The position numbers and the translations under genes are program-made. The notes under the pieces were generated by a model. The model was given only the letters and a program-made list of their open reading frames with translations. It did not search any database and was not told the origin of the DNA. Shown here piece after piece: positions 26,334 to 34,584 of a DNA stretch of 64,000 bases (positions within the stretch are counted from its first letter, which is position 1; each line of letters begins with the position of its first letter). Source of the stretch: Chloroflexota bacterium (GTDB taxonomy: Bacteria; Chloroflexota; UBA6077; FW602-bin22; JAMCVK01); NCBI GenBank assembly GCA_023475225.1, contig JAMCVK010000015.1:1-64000 (forward strand), in the 5' to 3' direction.

Positions 26334-27347
26334 ATGACTATCGATGAAGCCATCGAATCGTTTCTCAACGGCCTGCGTAAATCGCCCCGCACGGTGATCA
26401 CCTATCGGGGTGGACTGAGCAAGTTCCGCGCCTACCTGAGCGAGTCCCTAGATATAGATCCCTCCTCTGCCCCCACCACGGCCCTCACCATCAACCAGGT
26501 CCTAAATTTTATGTCAAGCTTAGCGCCCAACGATGTCCGCACGGCCGGCGAGGTCTCGGCCATGCGCAGTGCCCTAACCTACCTCGCCGCCGTGCGTAAG
26601 TTCTACGCCTACCTGGTCGCCTCCGACCTGCACCCCGAGCTCTCCACCGAAAAACTCTCGCTACGCCTCAAGGACGCCCTCTATCGCTTCTCCCCTCCCC
26701 CACCCAGGGTGCGCACGGCCGACCTGGAACGGCTTTTAAGTTATGTCAAGTCCCTGCCCCCCACACAGCGACCGCACCAGGAGCTGCGCCGTCTCAAAGT
26801 GATCGCCCTCTTCCTCCTGCTCTATCGCACCGGGATGCGCATCTCCGAGCTGTGCGCCCTGCGGCGCCAGGACGTAGACCTGGACCAGGGAACAGCCTTC
26901 GTCTTTCGGGGCAAGGGGGGGAAGTCTCGCCTCACCTATTTCGATAGCGAGACGGCCGCAGCGCTGGCCGCCTACTGGCAGGCCCGTCTGGACAGCGCCC
27001 AAGCACGGGTGGGCGAGCTCCCCGCCTTCTCCGGGCGGGATAAACCGGGCGACCCTGGCCGCCCTATCAGCCCACGCACCGTAGAGGCCATCGTCGCCAC
27101 ATGCTGCCGAGCGGCCGGCGTCGAGTCAACCGTCACACCCCACACCTTTCGCCACGGCCTGGCTACCGAACTGGTGCGCCGGCGCGTGCGTGAGTCAGTG
27201 GTCCAAAGGGTCATGGGGCACGCCAGCCCAGCGACCACCCAGATCTATGTCCACCTGGTGGGCAACGAGATTCGAGAGGAGTACCAGGATGCTTTCGGCC
27301 ACTACCATCCCCCACGGCCGGATGAACCCCCCTCCACCCCAGATTGA
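26334..27347 (+). CDS. tyrosine recombinase (XerC/XerD-like)
   Basis: 337-aa site-specific recombinase. A SAM-like N-terminal domain is followed by the catalytic domain with Arg (RTGMRISELCAL), Lys (GKGGKSR), H-x-x-R (HTFRHGLATEL), His (GHASPAT) and Tyr (TQIYVHL), so it looks active. ATG 26334 follows AAGGAG; the upstream frame extends only through the leader. It has its own promoter with an embedded palindrome. It could be the chromosomal Xer enzyme, or the integrase of the local module, since a dead relative lies 0.8 kb away. Confidence 0.9.
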   Translation: MTIDEAIESFLNGLRKSPRTVITYRGGLSKFRAYLSESLDIDPSSAPTTALTINQVLNFMSSLAPNDVRTAGEVSAMRSALTYLAAVRKFYAYLVASDLHPELSTEKLSLRLKDALYRFSPPPPRVRTADLERLLSYVKSLPPTQRPHQELRRLKVIALFLLLYRTGMRISELCALRRQDVDLDQGTAFVFRGKGGKSRLTYFDSETAAALAAYWQARLDSAQARVGELPAFSGRDKPGDPGRPISPRTVEAIVATCCRAAGVESTVTPHTFRHGLATELVRRRVRESVVQRVMGHASPATTQIYVHLVGNEIREEYQDAFGHYHPPRPDEPPSTPD

Positions 27348-27400
27348 ATCCCGACCAGTTCCGGGCCTACTCCAGGCAGAGACGGAGCCCTGAAAACAAA

Positions 27401-27778
27401 TTAGCCCTCTATAGTGATCCCGCGCCAGGGCATAGCCGCCAGCCTTATGTGTAGCCGAAAGAGCTCCTTCTGACTCTCAGGGATGCCCTCGTCGGAAAGG
27501 ACATCGGCCACCAGCTGCAGGGTGGGGTCGAGCGGACCGAGCCTGAGGAGAGCTGTGGGAAGGTGACCAGCCGCAGCCAGGAGCATATCGCCCTCTCCTC
27601 GCCCCAGTCCTAAGGCCTCCACTACGGCCTCCACCAGCCAGCGCTTGCCCGCCCCCCGGCTGCCCTTCTCCAGCCGATTGATATAGGCCGGGTTAACCCC
27701 CACCCGACGAGCCAGGGCATTCTGCGATAGCCCCGCCCGTTGCCGATAGCGACTCAGCAACTGTCGAAAATCCTCCAT
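27401..27778 (-). CDS. XRE-family helix-turn-helix regulator
   Basis: 125-aa protein with an N-terminal Cro/C1-type HTH (about 17-42, GLSQNALARRVGVNPAYINR) and a small C-terminal helical part without a known family. It converges with the first recombinase and diverges from the second. Its promoter (27905-27932) overlaps one arm of a 21-bp inverted repeat whose other arm lies before the second recombinase, so it probably represses itself and perhaps that gene. Confidence 0.85.
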   Translation of the reverse strand: MEDFRQLLSRYRQRAGLSQNALARRVGVNPAYINRLEKGSRGAGKRWLVEAVVEALGLGRGEGDMLLAAAGHLPTALLRLGPLDPTLQLVADVLSDEGIPESQKELFRLHIRLAAMPWRGITIEG

Positions 27779-27904
27779 TTTTCCCTAACCCCCTGAGAGC
27801 ACCGAGAAATCCTCCTCAACCCAAAAACCCCCTGCCCAGGCATCTCACCCTCGCCGAGGCGGGAAGGAACCCCAAAAGGCCCAGTAGTGTACACCCCCAC
27901 CCCG

Positions 27905-27932
27905 ATTATATCTATTATTTCCTATTTGTCAA
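27905..27932 (-). promoter_or_regulatory. promoter of the XRE regulator
   Basis: Read on the minus strand: TTGACA (27932-27927), 16-nt spacer, TATAAT (27910-27905), both perfect consensus. The left operator arm (27914-27934) covers the -35 box and spacer. Confidence 0.7.
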
Positions 27933-28028
27933 TAAAGATACCTCTCCCTCTCCTGTTGCCCTCCTTTCTTATTGACTAAGTGGTAATAAAGGCGATTTGT
28001 CAGCTATTATTGACAAATAGGAAATAAT
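27914..28028. promoter_or_regulatory. pair of inverted 21-bp operator-like arms
   Basis: The 21-bp sequence at 27914-27934 recurs as its exact reverse complement at 28008-28028, 73 bp away. The left arm covers the XRE promoter; the right arm ends 22 bp before the -35 box of the second recombinase. Similar partial words (TATTGAC at 27970-27976, ATTTGTCA near 27995-28002) lie between. The arrangement resembles a phage-type divergent control region. Confidence 0.65.
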
Positions 28029-28050
28029 GGCGGTTTTGGCCCTAAAAAGC

Positions 28051-28079
28051 TTGACAAACAGGGCGCGTGGTGCTATAAT
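28051..28079 (+). promoter_or_regulatory. consensus promoter of the second recombinase gene
   Basis: TTGACA (28051-28056), exactly 17 nt, TATAAT (28074-28079). Both boxes are perfect, the strongest-looking promoter in the window, as expected for a gene normally held repressed. Confidence 0.8.
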
Positions 28080-28089
28080 GTAGACAGAA

Positions 28090-28123
28090 TTTAGTTTCCA
28101 GAAATAAAATTCTGGAAACTAAA
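28090..28123 (+). promoter_or_regulatory. inverted repeat at the transcription start of the second recombinase gene
   Basis: Two perfect 14-bp arms (TTTAGTTTCCAGAA and its complement) flank ATAAAA, starting about +4 from the predicted transcript start and ending just before the ribosome site. It could be an operator or a leader hairpin limiting translation. Confidence 0.6.
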
Positions 28124-28136
28124 ACAGGGGGTAGCC

Positions 28137-28997
28137 TTGCCGAGGCGTAGCGGAAGCACCAGGCCCAATACCACACCACTAGCCCAGGATATACAGGCAT
28201 TCCTCGACCACTGTGTGGATGAGGAGCATTCCCTTTCCACCATCCACACCTATGGCCAGGTGCTCGCCTCCTTCACCACCTGGATGGCCCAAAACCACCC
28301 CGCGGTGACAGCTATAAGCCAGCTAAAACTGAATCAGCTGCAGCAATTTCGCCGCTACCTGCGCGAGCGCAGCGCAGCCTACGGCCGGGAGCTCAGTCCG
28401 CGCACTCAGGCCAAATACCTAGCCACCATACGATCGCTACTCCGCTACTACACCACGGTGCAGGGAGAGCTGGTGCTCCCCCCAGAGCAGATCAGGTTGC
28501 CCAGAGTGGGGAGGGAGGACGATCGCCCGCGGCGCCCCCTCAGCAGGGGTGATCTACAGCGATTACTGGAGCAGCCGGATGTCAGCAAGCCTTGGGGATT
28601 GCGTGATAGGGCTATCATCGCTCTCTTGATCAATAGCGGACTGCGCGTCAGCGAGCTGTGTTCGTTGAATCGCAGCGACGTTCGGGAAGACCTCTTAGGC
28701 CAGCATCCCTTCTTGGAGGTCACGGTATCCCCACACGCCCGCCGCATCCGCTCGATTTACCTTGATGCCTTCACCCAGGAGCAGTTGGCTGCCTACTTAG
28801 CTGTGCGCCAGGATCGCTACCCCCCACTATTCGTACGTCATAAGCCAGGAAAGGGGAAGGAAAACGACGATCCGCAGCATCGCTTAACTCGTCAGATGGT
28901 AGCGCGCATGCTTAATAAATATGCCCGAGAGGCAGGGCTTACAACACTGCCTTCAGCTCAACAGCTTCGCCGCGCCCGCTTCAGCCCGGGGCCGTAG
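28137..28997 (+). CDS. degenerate tyrosine recombinase lacking catalytic residues
   Basis: 286-aa tyrosine-recombinase relative. The SAM-like N-terminal domain and the first catalytic Arg (SGLRVSELCSL) are present, but the Lys region reads VSPHARRIRSIYLD, the H-x-x-R box reads QQLRR, and the protein ends before the catalytic Tyr. In the G-run at the end, a one-base shift would continue the family-like GAVVIIQHL before another stop, so the 3' end is both shifted and cut. TTG 28137 follows AGGGGG. Its consensus promoter and operator-like repeats suggest it may still be made, perhaps as a DNA-binding protein; a decaying pseudogene is the alternative. Confidence 0.7.
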   Translation: MPRRSGSTRPNTTPLAQDIQAFLDHCVDEEHSLSTIHTYGQVLASFTTWMAQNHPAVTAISQLKLNQLQQFRRYLRERSAAYGRELSPRTQAKYLATIRSLLRYYTTVQGELVLPPEQIRLPRVGREDDRPRRPLSRGDLQRLLEQPDVSKPWGLRDRAIIALLINSGLRVSELCSLNRSDVREDLLGQHPFLEVTVSPHARRIRSIYLDAFTQEQLAAYLAVRQDRYPPLFVRHKPGKGKENDDPQHRLTRQMVARMLNKYAREAGLTTLPSAQQLRRARFSPGP

Positions 28998-29031
28998 TGA
29001 TCATCCAGCATCTGTAGAAAGGAGCCATGGG

Positions 29032-30483
29032 GTGCATATGGGAGGGGTTGAGGGGACAGAGAACATCGTCGTCCGACCGGTCTATCTCCGCGCCGTCAAC
29101 GCCATCGTGCAACCTGAGCGACAGGCACCCTGCACGGAATACTTCCTGCATCAGTGGCTGTCCCGCCTTGGCGCCCTACGCTGGGGCCTGGTCTTGACCC
29201 TGCGGACCATCTGCACCCAGCGGCAGACAGACGGCACCAATCGGGGCGAGGTCTCCCGGGGGCAACTATCTGAGATGCTCGGTGTGCATGAGGCGACCAT
29301 CACTCGTCTCCTGGCCACCGTCCCCAGCCCCACCTTCCCAGGCTGGCGAGAGATAGACCCCGCCCAGAGCGACGACGCCGAGAAGACAATATATCTGGCA
29401 AAATTCATCCCTCGACTGCGCTATAAATACGTGCGCGATGCTACGGCCGGCGTAACGCGCCGCATCGGCTACATCATCGATGTCGTCATGGATGATCCCC
29501 TCACCCCTGAGGATGAGGAGCGGTTGGCCGTAGCCCTGGCTGCTCAAATCCTCCACGGGGGGCATTGTCCATTGGACGAAGTAAAAGAACAGAATGATCT
29601 TTCAGCCAGTGTTATCCCCCAATCCTCCCCTTCACTGCCCCTTTCCCAAGGAGAGTCGTTCCCTCATAACACGCAAAATCTACTTTCACACTCAGAGGTG
29701 ATAGCGCATGATGCTATTTCACGCCCAGATGTAAGGAAACACAATGCTTCTTCTCAGGCAAGCCTGAACGCACACAATGCTCCCCCAGAGCCTCTCAAGG
29801 GGCAGGGTGGGCCCGTATTAACATTAACTTATAACTACATGGGAATAACCATAAACCGGAATCTTAAACGAAGAACAGAGATCAGAAGGGCCGTCAAACC
29901 GCTGGCCGAGTACGCTGCTCGACGCTTACACGATGAGCACTCCTTGGCAATGTTCTATTCTACCCTTCTCCAGCTCTACCCCGATCACCTCGAGCTCTTT
30001 GGGCAGTCCTTAGACGAGGCCATCGTGGCCGGGGAGGGAAATGCTGCCCTCAACATGGGGGCCTTTTTTGTCCGCTCACTGAAGCGGCTGGCAGCTGACC
30101 TTGGGGTACCCCTGCGTCTAGGTGCCCCAAGCGGTACGGAGAGAACTGCTCTGGGGGAAGAGGAAGAAAGTGAAAGGGAAGCCGAAGGTGGGGTGGGGGG
30201 GGTGCTCATCCCTAACGTGGCTTTACCAGGCACAAGGCTGTCCGGTCAGCAGGTCTGGCGGTCGGCCTTAGAGGAGCTGCGCGCTCAGACCGGGCGCGCC
30301 GCCTATGAGATGTGGCTACGCAATTGTCACATCGTTGGGACTGATGGCCAGGTGGTCATCATCGGCGTGCCCAATCAATTTGCTCTGGATTGGCTCAGCG
30401 AGCGCCTGGCCGGATCGATCGAGACAGCTCTCAGCCGCGTCATCGGTCAGAGGGTTAAGGTGAGATGTGAAGTTTATGGCTAA
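29032..30483 (+). CDS. HTH protein with C-terminal DnaA domain-I-like segment
   Basis: 483-aa protein. An N-terminal replication-protein-like region includes a helix-turn-helix (RGEVSRGQLSEMLGVHEATITR). A poorly conserved linker (about 185-275) follows. The last 80 residues (VWRSALEELRAQTGRAAYEMWL ... NQFALDWLSERLAGSIETAL) match the DnaA N-terminal domain, which binds DnaB helicase and partner proteins. No AAA+ domain is present. GTG 29032 lies 7 nt after AAAGGAG; ATG 29038 is the alternative. It may be a replication or loading adaptor of a mobile unit. Confidence 0.7.
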   Translation: MHMGGVEGTENIVVRPVYLRAVNAIVQPERQAPCTEYFLHQWLSRLGALRWGLVLTLRTICTQRQTDGTNRGEVSRGQLSEMLGVHEATITRLLATVPSPTFPGWREIDPAQSDDAEKTIYLAKFIPRLRYKYVRDATAGVTRRIGYIIDVVMDDPLTPEDEERLAVALAAQILHGGHCPLDEVKEQNDLSASVIPQSSPSLPLSQGESFPHNTQNLLSHSEVIAHDAISRPDVRKHNASSQASLNAHNAPPEPLKGQGGPVLTLTYNYMGITINRNLKRRTEIRRAVKPLAEYAARRLHDEHSLAMFYSTLLQLYPDHLELFGQSLDEAIVAGEGNAALNMGAFFVRSLKRLAADLGVPLRLGAPSGTERTALGEEEESEREAEGGVGGVLIPNVALPGTRLSGQQVWRSALEELRAQTGRAAYEMWLRNCHIVGTDGQVVIIGVPNQFALDWLSERLAGSIETALSRVIGQRVKVRCEVYG

Positions 30484-30492
30484 AAGAAGGGG

Positions 30493-31191
30493 GTGTTCAA
30501 AGTGATACAGAGACCGGTCGTACTTCTAGTTGATACAGAGGCTACTCGACGTCAAGAGGTCAGCACTGCCTTAAGGGGGGTAGGTTGGCTGGTGGAGGAG
30601 AGGGGGAATAGTGCTGAGGCACCGCAGCTACTTTGGGATAGGAACATCGATGCCGTGGTGATCGCCCTGCCTCCCAGCGAGGGGCATGCTCTCTGTCGAC
30701 TACTCCGCCGTTCGGCCGACGTGCCCATCTTGCTGGTAGGAAATACGCGGCAGATAGACAGAGTGCTGCGCGCCTTTGAGTGTGGGGCCGATGACTATAT
30801 AGGTGAGCCGATCGACTCACGCGAGATGATCGCCCGCCTAACGGCCCTGTTGCGCCGAACGGCGTTGGCCGAGCGGCGGCAGCAACGGCGTATCCGCATC
30901 GATGGACTCCAGATCGACTCCCTGGAGCGCCGCGTCATTGTCGCTGGCCGGGAGGTGAACCTCTCCCCAACGGAGTTCGATCTATTATACCTGCTGGCCA
31001 GCAATCCCGGTACTCCACTGCAAAGGCGGCTGCTGTACCATAGGATTTGGAATAGCCCTTACCAGGGCGATACCAACCTGATTGATGTTTGCGTACGCCG
31101 CTTGCGCCGCAAGATAGAGCGGAAGCCTTCGGCCCCGCAGTGGGTGAAGACGGTACGTGGGGTTGGCTACATGTTCGCTGGAACGAGCTAA
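30493..31191 (+). CDS. OmpR-type response regulator with a degenerate receiver
   Basis: 232-aa protein: receiver-like domain (1-125) and OmpR/PhoB winged helix (130-230, NLSPTEFDLLYLLASNPG ... VRRLRRKIE ... VRGVGYMF). The phospho-acceptor Asp is replaced (DAVVIALP), the acidic pair is reduced (VDTE) and the conserved Lys is Glu (YIGEP). It cannot be phosphorylated in the usual way, so it is probably constitutive or controlled by partners. No histidine kinase is nearby. GTG 30493 follows AGAAGG, 9 bp after the preceding gene. Confidence 0.85.
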   Translation: MFKVIQRPVVLLVDTEATRRQEVSTALRGVGWLVEERGNSAEAPQLLWDRNIDAVVIALPPSEGHALCRLLRRSADVPILLVGNTRQIDRVLRAFECGADDYIGEPIDSREMIARLTALLRRTALAERRQQRRIRIDGLQIDSLERRVIVAGREVNLSPTEFDLLYLLASNPGTPLQRRLLYHRIWNSPYQGDTNLIDVCVRRLRRKIERKPSAPQWVKTVRGVGYMFAGTS

Positions 31192-31209
31192 ATTAAGGAG
31201 GTCTTAGAG

Positions 31210-31449
31210 ATGGAAAGAGGCCCTTTTTGCTGGGAGATCAAAGGGTGTAGTGAGGCTAAGCGTGCCTCCTGCAATGCCTATCGCTCAAGGAAGAATTGCT
31301 GGGAGGTGGAGGGTACCTCCATCAACAGCGCCACTCGCTCTCTCTGTCAGGGGTGTCCAGTGATCCTCCTGCGCACGGCGCGGGCCATGGCCAGCGCCTT
31401 TGATCGGCACGGAGGGAGGCCCGCTAAAGGAGCCTATGGTAAGTTATGA
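31210..31449 (+). CDS. small Cys/Trp-motif protein (two-CW type)
   Basis: 79-aa protein with two CWE segments (FCWEIKGC and NCWEVEGTS) and further cysteines (CNAY, CQGCP), the pattern of two-CW domain proteins, probably binding a metal or Fe-S cluster. It starts 18 bp after the pseudo-response regulator with AAGGAGG and is likely co-transcribed. Such domains often sit next to regulators; the function is not known. Confidence 0.75.
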   Translation: MERGPFCWEIKGCSEAKRASCNAYRSRKNCWEVEGTSINSATRSLCQGCPVILLRTARAMASAFDRHGGRPAKGAYGKL

Positions 31450-31506
31450 TTGTTATGTTAAACATCACATCCGCTTCGGCGGAGGAGATGGCTAATGTTA
31501 TGTCGA

Positions 31507-31536
31507 TTTACAGGGAGCAGGGCATTTTGTTATAAT
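31507..31536 (+). promoter_or_regulatory. promoter of the type IV pilus operon
   Basis: TTTACA (31507-31512), 18-nt spacer, TATAAT (31531-31536), placed 31 bp before pilB. Upstream, TCCGC-TTCG-GCGGA (31470-31483) is a small UUCG hairpin after the two-CW gene. Confidence 0.65.
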
Positions 31537-31566
31537 ATTTCCAGGGCAACGACGAGGTGATCTACG

Positions 31567-33279
31567 ATGATGATGCGACCTACGGGGGTGGAGGGGAGGA
31601 AACTGATCGGCCAAATCCTCGTTGAGGGGGCCTTCATCACCCCTGAGCAGCTCCAGGCAGCTATAGAGATGGCCCAGAAGTCCGGCAAGCGCGTCGGCCA
31701 GGTATTGATTGAGCAAGGGTTGATCAGCTCAGCCACCCTGGCTACGGTGCTTAGCTATCAGCTGAACGTGCCCATCATCGATTTGAAGCAGTATAAGATA
31801 CAGCCAGAGGCCCTCAGGCTCATCCCTGAAAACGTTGCCCGCCAGTTCGGGCTCCTGCCCCTGGCCATCGAGGGTGATTCGCTTGTCGTCGCCATGGAGG
31901 AGCCCCAGGACCTGCAAGCGATCGATACCTTAACCTCCCTCACCCGTATGCGCATCAAGCCGGTTATCGCCTTGCATGGGGGCATTCAGGAGGCCATCAA
32001 CAACAATTATAAGCTCACCTCCCAGATTAAGCAGCAGGTCAACCAGATTGTTGCCCCACCCCAAGCTATGGCCCGGGCCGCGGCTGAGCCATTGCTCTCC
32101 CCCGAGATGATCACCCAAGCCCCTATCGTGCGGGCCGTTGATATGATCATCACCCAGGCGGTGAAGGATAGGGCTTCGGATATCCATATCGAACCGGAGG
32201 ACGAGGCGCTGCGCATCCGTTACCGCATCGATGGTGTCCTTCATGAGGCCGTCTCTCTTCCCCTTGGCGTACACCAGGCCCTGGTCTCCCGCATTAAGGT
32301 TATGTCCAACATGAACATCGCCGAACGGAGGCGCCCTCAGGACGGGCAGTTCATGGCCAAGGTGGCCGATAAGGATGTCGACTTCAGAGTGGCCACGGCC
32401 GAAACCAACCGAGGCGAAATGGTCGTGTTGAGGGTGCTGGATAAAGAGGTCTCGGTGCGTAGCCTATCCGACCTCGGGCTATTGCCCGGCCCTCTCCAGA
32501 CATACGAGGCGATGCTCCAATCTCCCTTTGGCATGATCTTAATCAGTGGGCCCACCGGGAGTGGGAAGACGACCACCCTGTATGGCTCTGTCAATCAGCT
32601 GGATCCGATGACCCGCAACATCATGACCATTGAGGATCCGATTGAGTATCGCTTCAAAAACATCAATCAAATTCAGGTGAATCGCCAGGCTGATATCACC
32701 TTCGCCTCAGGGCTGCGGGCCATCCTGCGTTTAGACCCGGATGTTATCCTGGTGGGGGAGATTCGGGATGGAGAGACGGCCGAAACGGCTATTAACGCTG
32801 CTCTCACCGGCCATCTGGTGCTCTCCTCCATCCATGCCAACGACGCCGTTAGTGCACTCCTGCGCCTGATCGATCTGGGGGTGGAGCCGTTTTTGGTCAC
32901 CTCTGCGGTGATCGCCACCCTCTCTCAGCGTCTAGTCCGACGTGTCTGCCCTTACTGCCATAGCCTTGTCCAGGTATCGCCGGCCGAGGCTATGGCCTAC
33001 CAGCAGGAGATGGGACAGGTGCGGACAGAGTTTCACTATGGCCGTGGCTGTAACTTCTGTGCCCGTACCGGCTACCTGGGCCGCATAGGCGTCTTTGAGC
33101 TGCTGCCCATGTCAGAGCAGATCCGGCAGCTCGTTACACGGCGGGCGACAGCCGCAGAGATCAAGGCCCAGGCCCTCCAGGAGGGGATGATTACCATGCG
33201 GCGCGATGGCATGACTAAAGCGCGGGATGGTGTAACTACCCCTGCGGAGATCATCCGCAACGTCTTCACCATCGGATAG
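31567..33279 (+). CDS. pilB: type IV pilus extension ATPase PilB
   Basis: 570-aa GspE/PilB ATPase. The N-terminal MshEN (GspE-N) domain (10-150) can bind c-di-GMP in relatives. Walker A GPTGSGKTTTLY, Asp/His boxes, Walker B VILVGEIRDGETAETA and a tetracysteine zinc site (CPYC ... CNFC) are all present. It powers pilus polymerisation at the cytoplasmic membrane. It heads an operon of nine more genes. An HD-GYP gene in the same operon supports c-di-GMP control. Confidence 0.95.
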   Translation: MMMRPTGVEGRKLIGQILVEGAFITPEQLQAAIEMAQKSGKRVGQVLIEQGLISSATLATVLSYQLNVPIIDLKQYKIQPEALRLIPENVARQFGLLPLAIEGDSLVVAMEEPQDLQAIDTLTSLTRMRIKPVIALHGGIQEAINNNYKLTSQIKQQVNQIVAPPQAMARAAAEPLLSPEMITQAPIVRAVDMIITQAVKDRASDIHIEPEDEALRIRYRIDGVLHEAVSLPLGVHQALVSRIKVMSNMNIAERRRPQDGQFMAKVADKDVDFRVATAETNRGEMVVLRVLDKEVSVRSLSDLGLLPGPLQTYEAMLQSPFGMILISGPTGSGKTTTLYGSVNQLDPMTRNIMTIEDPIEYRFKNINQIQVNRQADITFASGLRAILRLDPDVILVGEIRDGETAETAINAALTGHLVLSSIHANDAVSALLRLIDLGVEPFLVTSAVIATLSQRLVRRVCPYCHSLVQVSPAEAMAYQQEMGQVRTEFHYGRGCNFCARTGYLGRIGVFELLPMSEQIRQLVTRRATAAEIKAQALQEGMITMRRDGMTKARDGVTTPAEIIRNVFTIG

Positions 33280-33292
33280 GTGAGGGGGCACG

Positions 33293-34501
33293 ATGTTATA
33301 CAAGTATGTGGCCTACGGGGCTGATAGCAATCTGGTTACGGGCACGATTGAGATGGATTCGGAAGAGGCAGCTGAGGAGGCGCTTTGGCGTGCTAACCTG
33401 ACCGTCATCACCCTCAAACCGCAGCGACGATGGCCCACTCTGGAGGAGCTGTTTCCGACCTTCTTCGGGGTCAAACGGCGCGATCTTATCGTGATGACCA
33501 GGCAGCTGGCCACCCTCCTCGAGTCGGGCATCGCTATCCTCCCCGCGCTGCATCTCCTGGCCGATCAGGCGTCCAATCGCTGGCTACGGCGGATACTGCG
33601 GGAAGTAGCCAACTCCTTACAGGAGGGGAACCCTCTTTCACGGTCGCTGGCTAACTATCCTCTCGTCTTCCCCACCATCTATGTGCGGATGATCGAGGTG
33701 GGGGAGGGGATCGGTGGACTTGATCTTGTCCTCCGCCAGTTGGCCACTTATATGGAGAAGGAAGAAAGCCTGTTGAACAAGATCCGCAATGCGATGATTT
33801 ATCCGGCCTTCGTCCTCACCATCGCCGCTGGGGTGGTGGTCATCGTGGTCACCTTCGCCCTGCCGGCTATGATTGGCTTCTTCGCCGAGTTCAAGGCCCA
33901 ACTGCCCTGGACGACCAGATTGTTGATCGCCATAACAGAATTCGTCCAGGTCTTTAAGATACATCTCCTGGTCACGGTGGTCAGTCTGGCGGCCATGTTC
34001 TGGTGGTATAGTCATACTGAGCGAGGCGCCAGGCAGATAGATCGCTTCATGCTCACTATGCCCCTGTTGGGTACGGTAAACCTCAAGGGGAATGTGAGCC
34101 GATTTTGTCGGACGATGTCCATCCTGCTGCGGGCCGGATTGCCGTTGACGGAGATTATGGACCTGAACATTCAGACGACCCAAAACAGGGTCATCAGAGA
34201 GGCACTCCAGCAGGTGCGTAGCGATGTTTTGGCTGGCCTGCCGCTCTCCGGGGCTGTGGACCAGCGTCCCGTCTTTCCCAAGATGGTCCCGCAGATGATG
34301 CGTGTTGGTGAGGAGACAGGCACCCTGGATGCTAACCTGGAGACGTTAGCGAACTTCTATGAGGAGGAGGCGGATCGGGCCATCGCCACGATAACAGCCC
34401 TCATTGAGCCTCTGATGATCGTCGGCGTCGGCATAGTAGTCGGCTTCATCGCCTTATCGGTGATTATGCCTATGTACACTATGCTCAGAGCGATTAAATA
34501 A
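33293..34501 (+). CDS. pilC: type IV pilus platform protein PilC
   Basis: 402-aa GspF-family inner-membrane platform protein. Two repeated GspF domains (about 70-190 and 270-395; MTRQLATLLESGIAILPALHLL and CRTMSILLRAGLPLTEIMDL) are each followed by membrane helices. It couples PilB/PilT to the growing pilin filament. GAGGGGGC before ATG 33293 is the ribosome site. Confidence 0.95.
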   Translation: MLYKYVAYGADSNLVTGTIEMDSEEAAEEALWRANLTVITLKPQRRWPTLEELFPTFFGVKRRDLIVMTRQLATLLESGIAILPALHLLADQASNRWLRRILREVANSLQEGNPLSRSLANYPLVFPTIYVRMIEVGEGIGGLDLVLRQLATYMEKEESLLNKIRNAMIYPAFVLTIAAGVVVIVVTFALPAMIGFFAEFKAQLPWTTRLLIAITEFVQVFKIHLLVTVVSLAAMFWWYSHTERGARQIDRFMLTMPLLGTVNLKGNVSRFCRTMSILLRAGLPLTEIMDLNIQTTQNRVIREALQQVRSDVLAGLPLSGAVDQRPVFPKMVPQMMRVGEETGTLDANLETLANFYEEEADRAIATITALIEPLMIVGVGIVVGFIALSVIMPMYTMLRAIK

Positions 34502-34536
34502 GCCGACAGCCCCCTAACTTAGCCGTGGAGGAGACG

Positions 34537-34584
34537 ATGTCCTGGCTAGAGGTGCCACATATTGGGCTTGGGGATGGATGGTGA
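34537..34584 (+). CDS. 15-codon upstream ORF (possible leader peptide)
   Basis: A GGAGGAG site (34527-34533) precedes ATG 34537; the 15-codon frame MSWLEVPHIGLGDGW ends with TGA at 34582-34584, overlapping the ATG at 34584 of the Kelch gene (TGATG). The best ribosome site of this junction belongs to the short ORF, so it probably couples translation to the large gene. No function in the peptide itself is visible. Confidence 0.45.
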   Translation: MSWLEVPHIGLGDGW

